Source of the DNA: Parvibaculum sp.
GTDB taxonomy: Bacteria; Pseudomonadota; Alphaproteobacteria; Parvibaculales; Parvibaculaceae
Length of the DNA: 12,237 nt
Assembly (NCBI GenBank): GCA_014359855.1
Contig: JACIYQ010000101.1
Coordinates: 1-12,237 of the forward strand
Direction: 5' to 3'
Part shown: positions 5,810 to 11,973 of the stretch, piece after piece
Layout: every line of letters starts with the position of its first letter
Numbering within the stretch: position 1 is the stretch's first letter
Notes under the pieces: model-generated
Told to the model about the DNA's origin: nothing
Seen by the model: only the letters and a program-made list of their open reading frames with translations
Databases searched by the model: none
Program-made: the position numbers and the translations under genes

Positions 5810-6712
5810 ATGCCGGGGGCTTCGTTGCGCGACTTCATTTTCGCCGCCATCGCGCGGTACTTTCCGACCGAGCGTATCGGGGAGAGCCGTCTGCTCGCGG
5901 GCATCTGGCGCGTCCTCTTCTACCTTATCCGGCCGTCGGCACCCTTCATCATGCGGTTGCCGCATTACCGGCTCTGGGTGCACCCGACGAAAGGCACGCT
6001 GACGCGCGTCGTGTTGCGGCGCGGCTATTGGGAGCCGGCGGAAACGGCGTTCTTCATCAGCCGCCTGAAACCGGGGGCCTTCGTCGTCGACGCGGGGGCC
6101 AATTTCGGTCACTACGCGCTCGTCGCATCGGGCATCGCCGGCCCGGGGGGCCTCGTTGCCGCCTTCGAACCCTTCCCGAAGAACTACGCACTTCTCCAAT
6201 CAAACGTCGCCCTCCTCGCGACCGGGAATGTCGTGGCCGAACAGGCGGGGCTTGCCGCGGCGAGCGGCACGATGGACCTCATCACCGACGAGGCCAACCC
6301 AGGGGGACACAGCTTCAATCCCAACCTCATCTGGAAAGAGGGGGCGAAGATTTCGGTGCCCGTCTACGCTCTCGACGATTATATCGAGAAGCGATGCGCT
6401 GGCCGCAAGCTCGACATGTTGAAGAGCGACACGCAAGGCTATGAGTGGCAGCTCATCTCCGGCGCGCGAAAAACGATCCTGCGCGACAAACCTGTCATCC
6501 TTTGCGAGGTGGCGCCGAAGGCGCTTGCGGCGATCGGCGACTCGCACGAGGAGCTGCTCCGCTTCTTCGAGGAAGCCGGATATTCGATGCTGATCGTCGA
6601 CCGGAACATCGAGCGGCTCCGTCCTATCAGCTATACGGAGCTCAAGCGGCATTTCAACGAAACGAGCCGCGAGTTCGAGGACGTGATTTTTCTGCCGCCG
6701 GAAAGTGCCTAG
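5810..6712 (+). CDS. FkbM family SAM-dependent methyltransferase
   Basis: A 300-residue class I methyltransferase of the FkbM family, whose members O-methylate sugars or polyketide hydroxyls. Motif I is VVDAGANFGHYAL (about 92-104), motif II with the acidic ribose-binding residue is AAFEPFPKNYALLQSN (Glu120), and the late conserved motif KSDTQGYEW lies at 205-213, followed by ILCEVAP. Residues about 25-50 are hydrophobic and basic and may touch the membrane. Target unknown; in alphaproteobacteria such stand-alone genes often modify surface glycans, which is inference here. The start is uncertain: ATG at 5810 lacks a good ribosome binding site, TTG at 5804 is in frame, and TTG at 5825 has GGGGG upstream. 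It appears to be a single-gene unit with its own promoter, convergent with gshB, and the two stop codons overlap. Confidence 0.9.
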   Translation: MPGASLRDFIFAAIARYFPTERIGESRLLAGIWRVLFYLIRPSAPFIMRLPHYRLWVHPTKGTLTRVVLRRGYWEPAETAFFISRLKPGAFVVDAGANFGHYALVASGIAGPGGLVAAFEPFPKNYALLQSNVALLATGNVVAEQAGLAAASGTMDLITDEANPGGHSFNPNLIWKEGAKISVPVYALDDYIEKRCAGRKLDMLKSDTQGYEWQLISGARKTILRDKPVILCEVAPKALAAIGDSHEELLRFFEEAGYSMLIVDRNIERLRPISYTELKRHFNETSREFEDVIFLPPESA

Positions 6713-7647
6713 CGCCGCGCCTCGATGGCGTCCCAGACGAGGCCGGCGAGATTGGCGTTGTCGAAGCGGTCGATCTCCTGGATGCCGGTCGGCGAGGTGA
6801 CGTTGATCTCGGTGAGATAGTCGCCGATCACGTCGATGCCGACGAAAATCAGGCCGCGCGCCTTGAGCTCGGGGCCGATGATGTCGCAGATCTCCTGTTC
6901 GCGCTTCGTCAGCATCCATTTTTCCGGGCGGCCGCCGACATGCATGTTGGAGCGCGCCTCGCCTTCCGTCGGCACGCGATTGATCGCGCCGACGGGTTTC
7001 CCGTCGACAAGGATGATGCGCTTGTCGCCCTGGCGGACCTCGGGGAGATATTTCTGCACGATGACCGGTTCGCGGTTCATCTGGCCGAACATTTCGAGGA
7101 GCGAGGCGAGATTTTCGTCGCCGTCGCGAATGCGGAAGACGCCCATGCCGCCATTGCCGAAAAGCGGCTTCACGATGATGTCGCCGAACTCCTTGCGGAA
7201 GGCGCGGATTTCGCCCGGATCGCGGCTGATGAGGGTCGGGGGGAGCAACCCCCTGAAGCGCACGGCGAAAAGCTTTTCCGGCGCGTTGCGGACTTCCGCC
7301 GGGTCGTTCACGACGAGCGTCTTCGGATGCACGGTTTCGAGAAGATGCGTCGCCGTGATGTAGCTCATGTCGAAGGGCGGGTCCTGGCGCATCAGCACCA
7401 CGTCCACATCCTCCAGATAGATCTTTTCCAGACTGCCGAGCGTGGAATGATTGCCGATCTCGCGGCGCAGCGTGAGCGGGCGCATCTGCGCATAGACGCG
7501 GCCGTCGCGCATCGAGAGGTCGTGCGGCTCGTAATAGAAAAGACTGTGGCCGCGCGACTGTGCTTCCAGTCCCAGGGCGAAAGTCGAATCCGCGTTGATG
7601 TCGATGTGCTGGATGGGGTCCATCTGGATGGCGACGGAAAGGCTCAT
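6709..7647 (-). CDS. gshB: Glutathione synthetase
   Basis: Cytoplasmic ATP-grasp enzyme that joins gamma-glutamylcysteine and glycine to make glutathione. The 312 residues match the usual length (E. coli GshB is 316). The N-terminal substrate domain shows MDPIQHIDINADSTFALGLE and the conserved LMRQDPPFDMSYITAT (85-100). The ATP-grasp part shows the Lys160 region VKPLFGNGGMGV (159-170), VQKYLPEV (197-204), GDKRIILVDGKPVGAINRVP (207-226) and the metal/ATP site EINVTSPTGIQEID (280-293). The ATG at 7647 is chosen by alignment with the family and an AGAAG just upstream; a longer in-frame extension to 7929 runs into the SirB1-like gene and is not credible. It lies 100 bases after that gene; a weak terminator may separate them, so it could have its own promoter. 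The stop TAG at 6709-6711 overlaps the FkbM stop. Confidence 0.97.
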   Translation of the reverse strand: MSLSVAIQMDPIQHIDINADSTFALGLEAQSRGHSLFYYEPHDLSMRDGRVYAQMRPLTLRREIGNHSTLGSLEKIYLEDVDVVLMRQDPPFDMSYITATHLLETVHPKTLVVNDPAEVRNAPEKLFAVRFRGLLPPTLISRDPGEIRAFRKEFGDIIVKPLFGNGGMGVFRIRDGDENLASLLEMFGQMNREPVIVQKYLPEVRQGDKRIILVDGKPVGAINRVPTEGEARSNMHVGGRPEKWMLTKREQEICDIIGPELKARGLIFVGIDVIGDYLTEINVTSPTGIQEIDRFDNANLAGLVWDAIEARR

Positions 7648-7733
7648 GTTCTTCTCATTCTGGCGGGGCCGCCTTTCGGCGCCGGTTCTCTGGTTCCGGG
7701 GAAAGATGGGGGGAGACGCGCGGCTTTGCGAGT

Positions 7734-7760
7734 AAAAAAACCGGCGGTCAGTTGAGCCGC
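7734..7760 (-). terminator. Weak intrinsic-terminator-like structure after the SirB1-like gene
   Basis: On the minus strand GCGG (7760-7757) pairs with CCGC (7747-7744), extended by two pairs after a one-base bulge, with the stop codon in the loop region. After a few bases a run of seven T follows (7740-7734). The T-run is good, the stem is short, so partial termination before gshB is the most that can be claimed. Confidence 0.35.
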
Positions 7761-8608
7761 GTGCGAAGGCGGCGCAACGCCTCCTCGGCCATGCCCGCGA
7801 TCCGCGTTTCGCCGATATCGGCGGCGAGGTCCTTGCAGGTCTCGAAGGCGTCCGCCGCGGCACCCATGTGGCCCGCATGGACCTCGAGGCGGCCGAGCTC
7901 GAAGCGCAGGCCCGCACGGTGCGGCGCAAGCCAGATCATGCGCGTCACGACCTCGCGGGCACGGGCGAAGTCGCCGCCCCTGATGGCGCGGCTCAGAATG
8001 TTGTTTTCGAGGCGAAGCAGGATGTCGCGCGGACCGACCTCCGCGCAGGCATCGGGTGTCAGACGCGCCTCCGGCCCCTCGACACCGCGCAAGAGCGAGA
8101 GCAGGCCGGCAGAGGAAAGCGGCTGGCCGCCATTGAAGGGATCGATCACGACGGCCTCGCCGTCGGCCCGCAGGCGCAGCACAAAGTGGCCGGGAAAATT
8201 GAGCCCCGCAAGGTCGAGACCGAGCTTCGCGCCGACATGGAGATAGAGAATGCCGAGTGTGACGGGCAGGCCTTTCCGCCGGTCGATCACATGCGCAAGA
8301 TTGGCGTTCTTCGGATCGTCGTAGGTTTCCGCATCGCCGAGATAGCGGAAGCGGCCGGAGATGACGCCGGAGAGAATGCCCGCGACCACGCTGCAGGGCG
8401 GGTGCGCATTTTCATCCAGCGCCTTGCGCGCGGCGTCCGCGAGTTCATCGAGATGTGCGTGGTAGGGATCGAGAGACACGCCCGGCCGGTCGCAGGCGGC
8501 GAGCAGCAGCGCGAGATGCGCGATGTCGAGACCGGCGTCGGGCGTCTCGCCCGCCGCGCGCAATTCGCGTTCCCACTGTTTTTCCTGTCCCGCCATGACA
8601 GGCATCAT
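7748..8608 (-). CDS. SirB1/YchA family protein (transglutaminase-like fold plus TPR)
   Basis: A 286-residue protein of the SirB1 family, widespread and without an established biochemical function. The central transglutaminase-like domain (about 70-165) has the family signature VIDRRKGLPVTLGILYLHV (107-125), FPGHFVLR with His141, and VIDPFNGG with Asp156; I see no cysteine at the place where a transglutaminase nucleophile would sit, so catalysis of that kind is doubtful. Residues about 192-285 form TPR-like helices (RAREVVTRMIWLAPHRAGLRFELGRLEVHAGHMGAAADAFE region). The ATG at 8608 has no clear ribosome binding site; ATG at 8596 is an alternative. It lies 44 bases after the BON lipoprotein gene and 100 bases before gshB, probably as part of the rsmI-led run. 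Confidence 0.9.
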   Translation of the reverse strand: MMPVMAGQEKQWERELRAAGETPDAGLDIAHLALLLAACDRPGVSLDPYHAHLDELADAARKALDENAHPPCSVVAGILSGVISGRFRYLGDAETYDDPKNANLAHVIDRRKGLPVTLGILYLHVGAKLGLDLAGLNFPGHFVLRLRADGEAVVIDPFNGGQPLSSAGLLSLLRGVEGPEARLTPDACAEVGPRDILLRLENNILSRAIRGGDFARAREVVTRMIWLAPHRAGLRFELGRLEVHAGHMGAAADAFETCKDLAADIGETRIAGMAEEALRRLRTRLN

Positions 8609-8652
8609 GGCGCGGAACGGAGAAAGGCGGCAAGCGCCGAAATGGGAAAATC

Positions 8653-9243
8653 TCAGCCCTGCCTCTTCACTTCGACATAGGAGACGACGTTGCGCACGCC
8701 CTTGATGTCGCGCGCATGCGCGATGACGCGGTCGAGTTCGGTCCGGTCGAGCGCGGTTCCCATGAGATAGACCACGCCATCCACCGTCTCGATCGAGTAG
8801 TTGATGCCGCTGACATTCTTGTCGCCTGTGAGGCGGGCGCGAAGCTTGGTGGAGATCGTCGTGTCGCTCACCGATTGCGAGAAGCTGCCTTCCTTGCCGG
8901 TATTGAGCTCGTTGATGACTTCCTTCACGCCGCCGATCGACCAGACGAGGCGGGTGACGGCGATACGGTCTTCCTGCGCGGGGACGCGGCCGGTGAGAAG
9001 CACGCGGCCCTTTCGCACCTGCGTCGAGACGCCGGAATAGAGGTTCGAATGCTGCGCGAGCAGCTTCCGGTTTATTTCGAAGGCGATTTCATTGTCGTCG
9101 ACCGCCTGTTCGAGGCCGCGATCCTGGGAGGCGCCGACCGCCGCCGCACCGCCCGCACCCGCAACGAGAGGCACGCAGCCGCCCAGCGCAAGCGCCACAG
9201 GAGCAAGCAGCGCAACGGCACGTATCGCGAGAAACTTCCGCAT
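8653..9243 (-). CDS. BON-domain lipoprotein (DolP/YraP-like)
   Basis: A 196-residue lipoprotein with two BON domains. The signal peptide MRKFLAIRAVALLAPVALA ends in the lipobox LALGGC with Cys23; Val at +2 fits export to the outer membrane. After a Gly/Ala-rich linker (25-40) come BON1 (about 50-117, with GRVLLTGRVPAQEDR) and BON2 (about 126-194, with TVDGVVYLMGTALDRTELDR). Two tandem BON domains after a lipobox are the architecture of E. coli DolP, which keeps the outer membrane intact and influences BamA and amidase activation. The position after rsmI and yraN matches the dolP neighbourhood of enterobacteria, which supports the same role. The ATG at 9243 has GGGGA about seven bases upstream. 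A 7-base inverted repeat lies in the 57-base gap after yraN. Confidence 0.92.
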   Translation of the reverse strand: MRKFLAIRAVALLAPVALALGGCVPLVAGAGGAAAVGASQDRGLEQAVDDNEIAFEINRKLLAQHSNLYSGVSTQVRKGRVLLTGRVPAQEDRIAVTRLVWSIGGVKEVINELNTGKEGSFSQSVSDTTISTKLRARLTGDKNVSGINYSIETVDGVVYLMGTALDRTELDRVIAHARDIKGVRNVVSYVEVKRQG

Positions 9244-9265
9244 GGTCCAATCCCCATAATCGAAT

Positions 9266-9298
9266 TCGCCGCGGAGAATGACCTTGAAGCTGCGGCGA
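9266..9298. other. Inverted repeat between yraN and the BON lipoprotein gene
   Basis: TCGCCGC (9266-9272) and GCGGCGA (9292-9298) are perfect complements with a 19-base loop. The structure fills most of the 57-base gap and lies just before the lipoprotein's ribosome binding site. No T-run follows. It could be an RNA-processing or attenuation element, or chance in GC-rich DNA. Confidence 0.35.
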
Positions 9299-9300
9299 GA

Positions 9301-9672
9301 TTATGGCCGCCAGGCGTCGGCGAGATGACGCGGCAGGCGGCGCGGCGCGACGAGGACCACATCGAAGCGGATATCGAGACCGGCGAGGTGCGGGTTGCGG
9401 CCGAGAAAATGCGCGGCGGCGCGCTCCAGGCGGCGCTGCTGGCGAGGCAGGATCGCCTCCACGGCATCGCCCGTTCCCCTCGCCTTCACCTCGACGATGG
9501 CGAGGCTCGAGCCCCGGCGCACCACCATGTCGATTTCGCCCGCGGGCGTCTTCAGCCGGCGCGCCAGAATGCGGTAGCCCTTGAGGCGGAGAAGGATGGC
9601 GGCCAGCGCCTCGGCGCGCAGGCCCGAGCGATAGGCCGCGCGGCCCGTCGCGGCATCGCCCCGCCTGCTCAT
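9301..9672 (-). CDS. yraN: YraN family (UPF0102) predicted nuclease
   Basis: A 123-residue protein of the UPF0102/YraN family, which has a PD-(D/E)XK nuclease-like fold resembling Holliday-junction resolvases; the physiological substrate is not established. Catalytic-type residues are visible: Glu21 in the first helix (GLRAEALAA), GEID with Asp48, EVK with Glu61 and Lys63, and Gln78/Gln79 in the PRQQRRLERAA helix, then IRFDVVLV. The ATG at 9672 is chosen because it gives the usual family length and leaves 13 bases to the rsmI stop; a longer start at 9720 would overlap rsmI by 35 bases, has a somewhat better AG-rich upstream sequence, and cannot be excluded. Placement directly after rsmI is the common arrangement in Proteobacteria and supports co-transcription. 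Confidence 0.92.
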   Translation of the reverse strand: MSRRGDAATGRAAYRSGLRAEALAAILLRLKGYRILARRLKTPAGEIDMVVRRGSSLAIVEVKARGTGDAVEAILPRQQRRLERAAAHFLGRNPHLAGLDIRFDVVLVAPRRLPRHLADAWRP

Positions 9673-9685
9673 GCCGTGCGGCTCA

Positions 9686-10570
9686 CTATTTCGCACCCGA
9701 AAGTTCAAGCGCGCGGGCATAGATCTCGCGGCGCGGAAGGCCCGTCATCGAGACGATTTCGGCGACCGCATCCTTCAGCGAGGTGCGGGCGAGCGCGTTT
9801 TCGAGCATGGCGTCGATCTCATGCGCACAGAGCGCGACGCGCTTTTCGGGCGGGCCGACGACGATAACGATTTCGCCTTTGGGCGGCCCCGCCTCGGCAT
9901 AATGCGCGGCAAGATCGCCCAACGGTCCCCGCCGCACTTCCTCGAATTTCTTGGTGAGCTCGCGCGCGACCGCCGCTTCGCGGGGTCCGAGCGCCGAGGC
10001 CATGTCGGCGAGCGCGGCTTCGAGGCGGTTCGCGCTTTCAAGGAAGACGAGGGTCGCGGGAATGGCGGCGAGTTCGGCGAGATCCTTGCGCCGCGCCTCC
10101 TGTTTCGCGGACAGGAAGCCCGCAAAGAAGAATCGGTCGGTCGGGAGCCCCGCCAGCGTCAGCGCCGCGAGGACGGAGGAGGCGCCCGGCAGCGCCGTCA
10201 CATTGTGGCCCGCTTCCAGCGCCTCGCGCACGAGCTTCAGGCCCGGATCGGAGACGAGCGGCGTGCCCGCATCGGAGACGAGCGCGATCGCCTCGCCCGC
10301 TTCGAGGCGTTTCAGCACGCGCGGACGCATCTCGGCTGCGTTGTGGTCGTGATAGGGCGCGGTCTTCGCGGAAATCCCGTGGATCGCAAAGAGCTTTGCC
10401 GTCACCCGCGTATCCTCGCAGAGGACGAGGTCGGCGCGGGCCAGCACATCGAGCGCGCGCAGCGTGATGTCGCGCGCATTGCCGATGGGCGTCGCGGTCA
10501 CATAAAGGCCGGGCGCAAGGCCCGCGGAGAGGCGGGTTTTTGTCTTGTCTGGTGTCGTATCTGGCGTCAT
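9686..10570 (-). CDS. rsmI: 16S rRNA (cytidine-1402 2'-O)-methyltransferase RsmI
   Basis: A 294-residue SAM-dependent enzyme of the tetrapyrrole-methylase fold that 2'-O-methylates C1402 of 16S rRNA in the decoding centre. Diagnostic motifs are all present: TPIGNARDITLRAL (27-40), CEDTR (51-55), the glycine-rich SDAGTPLVSDPGL (99-111), LPGASSVLAAL (127-137), FLESANRL (176-183) and KGEIVIVVGP (231-240). Residues about 245-292 form a helical C-terminal extension usual in the family. The ATG at 10570 is supported by AAGG about eight bases upstream; the first 15 residues are polar and variable. It is the first gene of the minus-strand run with yraN, the BON lipoprotein and the SirB1-like gene, and is divergent from the LpoA-like gene across a 111-base gap. 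Confidence 0.97.
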   Translation of the reverse strand: MTPDTTPDKTKTRLSAGLAPGLYVTATPIGNARDITLRALDVLARADLVLCEDTRVTAKLFAIHGISAKTAPYHDHNAAEMRPRVLKRLEAGEAIALVSDAGTPLVSDPGLKLVREALEAGHNVTALPGASSVLAALTLAGLPTDRFFFAGFLSAKQEARRKDLAELAAIPATLVFLESANRLEAALADMASALGPREAAVARELTKKFEEVRRGPLGDLAAHYAEAGPPKGEIVIVVGPPEKRVALCAHEIDAMLENALARTSLKDAVAEIVSMTGLPRREIYARALELSGAK

Positions 10571-10590
10571 GGCTGGACCTTGACCCCGGT

Positions 10591-10613
10591 AACCGCGTTT
10601 GGCAACGCCGGTT
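10591..10613. promoter_or_regulatory. Hairpin in the divergent rsmI / LpoA-like promoter region
   Basis: AACCGCGTT (10591-10599) pairs with AACGC and GGTT (10604-10608 and 10610-10613) around a TGGC loop, with one bulged C: nine base pairs. It is 21 bases upstream of rsmI, so it would lie in the rsmI leader or act as a shared operator. No T-run follows on either strand. A TTGACG box at 10617-10622 (plus strand) lacks a matching -10 at 17 bases, so I do not call a promoter. Confidence 0.4.
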
Positions 10614-10681
10614 TACTTGACGCAGGCCGGACAGTACCCTCCGCACTCGTCCGTTTCCGCGTCCCTGCTCAGGAAAATCCG

Positions 10682-11959
10682 GTGAGAACAGCCGCCCGCT
10701 CCGCCTGCTTCGGCATCAAGAACGCCACGAAGGTGGCGCTCCTTTTCGGTTTCGCCCTGGCGCTCGCCGCCTGCGGGACCGACCGCCGGCCAGCGCCGCC
10801 ACCCCAGGTGACGCCGCCGCCGAAAGTGGAGGTGACTCCGCCGCCGGTGACGCCGCCGCCCTCCTATGGGCGCGACCCGTCGCGCTTCTACATGCCGGCC
10901 TATATGGCGGGCGAGAGGCCGATCCGGGTTGCCCTGCTGCTGCCGTTCAATGCGCCGCGCGAGAATGTGCGCACGCTGTCGAACGCGCTTTTCAATGCGG
11001 CGCAGCTCGCACTGTTCGAATTCGACCGCGACAACATCCTGCTGATGCCGAAGGCCACCGGCGGCACGGCCGACGGCGCCAGACGCGCCGCGCGCGATGC
11101 GCTCGATGCGGGCGCGGACCTGATCCTCGGACCGCTTTTCGCGGAGGAAGTGACCGCTGTCGGGCCGCTTGCGGCGCAGGTCAACGTGCCTGTCGTCGCC
11201 TTCTCCTCCGACACGTCGGTCGGCGGCCAGAATGTCCATCTCCTTTCCTTCCCGCTCGATCAGGATGTGGAGCGCATCGTCGATTATGCGACGCTGCAGG
11301 GGATCACACGCTATGCGGCGCTTTATCCGCAGGGCACCTATGGCGAGCGCGTGCGCGCAGCCTTCCAGAGCGCGGTGTCGTCGCGGGCCGGCGAAGTGGT
11401 GGCGAGCGCGAGCTATCCTTCGAGCGCGCAAGGCATGTACGAACCGGCGGAGCGCGTCGCGCGCGCTTACGGCGGCGGCAACTATCACGCGCTGCTGCTG
11501 CCCGAGGGCGGATCGGAGCTCAAGTCGCTGGCGCCGCTGCTGCCTTATTACGACGTCGATCCGCGCGATGTGAAATTTCTCGGCACCGGGCTCTGGGACG
11601 ATCCCTCGCTCGCGCGCGAGCCGCCGCTCAACGGCGCCTGGTATCCAGCGCCGCCACCCGAAGGCCATGAACAGTTCCTCACGCGCTACCGCCGCGCCTA
11701 TGGCACGACGCCGCCCCGCATCGCCAGTCTCGGCTACGACGCGGTGAGCCTCGCCATTGCGCTTTCGACCCTGCCCGAGAGCGAACGCTTCACGCAGGAA
11801 GCGCTGACCAATCCGGACGGCTTTGCGGGCGTCGACGGGATTTTCCGCTTCCTGCCGGATGGCGGCACGGAGCGCGGCCTCGCCGTGCTCGAAATAAGGC
11901 CGGGCGGCGCGGTGGTGATCGACCCGGCGCCGACGAGCTTCCGGCCGGAGGTGTTCTAG
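10682..11959 (+). CDS. LpoA/LppC-family penicillin-binding protein activator lipoprotein
   Basis: A 425-residue lipoprotein whose main domain has a type I periplasmic-binding-protein fold, as in the C-terminal domain of E. coli LpoA, the outer-membrane activator of peptidoglycan synthase PBP1A. The signal peptide ends in LALAAC with Cys31, then a Pro-rich linker (about 38-61, PPP repeats) reaches across the periplasm, then the binding-protein fold (about 78-415) with IRVALLLPFN, ADLILGPLFAEEV (145-157) and VPVVAFSSD (169-177). It lacks the N-terminal TPR domain of E. coli LpoA, which is usual for alphaproteobacterial members; PBP1A activation is therefore inferred. The GTG at 10682 is chosen because AGGAAAA lies five to eleven bases upstream and the signal peptide begins there; the open frame runs far upstream but only as antisense to rsmI. 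The next gene starts 14 bases after its stop. Confidence 0.92.
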   Translation: MRTAARSACFGIKNATKVALLFGFALALAACGTDRRPAPPPQVTPPPKVEVTPPPVTPPPSYGRDPSRFYMPAYMAGERPIRVALLLPFNAPRENVRTLSNALFNAAQLALFEFDRDNILLMPKATGGTADGARRAARDALDAGADLILGPLFAEEVTAVGPLAAQVNVPVVAFSSDTSVGGQNVHLLSFPLDQDVERIVDYATLQGITRYAALYPQGTYGERVRAAFQSAVSSRAGEVVASASYPSSAQGMYEPAERVARAYGGGNYHALLLPEGGSELKSLAPLLPYYDVDPRDVKFLGTGLWDDPSLAREPPLNGAWYPAPPPEGHEQFLTRYRRAYGTTPPRIASLGYDAVSLAIALSTLPESERFTQEALTNPDGFAGVDGIFRFLPDGGTERGLAVLEIRPGGAVVIDPAPTSFRPEVF

Positions 11960-11966
11960 AAGGAGG
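11960..11966 (+). promoter_or_regulatory. Strong Shine-Dalgarno sequence of the GST gene
   Basis: AAGGAGG, the full anti-16S complement, seven bases before the ATG at 11974. It fixes the start and indicates efficient translation from the shared transcript with the LpoA-like gene. Confidence 0.8.
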
Positions 11967-11973
11967 TCTCCCC

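Noticed and set aside
4363..6444. 693-codon open frame on the plus strand
   Set aside because: It runs antisense through the whole M19 dipeptidase and then out of frame through the FkbM gene; both of those have clear family motifs, this one has none.
7648..7929. N-terminal extension of gshB to 7929
   Set aside because: It would overlap the SirB1-like gene in another frame; the family N-terminus and length fit the ATG at 7647.
10617..10645. Promoter of the LpoA-like gene from TTGACG at 10617
   Set aside because: No acceptable -10 box at 16-18 bases; the nearest AT-containing hexamer is only 12 bases away.
9671..10681. Upstream extension of the LpoA-like reading frame
   Set aside because: The frame stays open across antisense rsmI, but the lipoprotein signal and ribosome binding site show that translation starts at GTG 10682.
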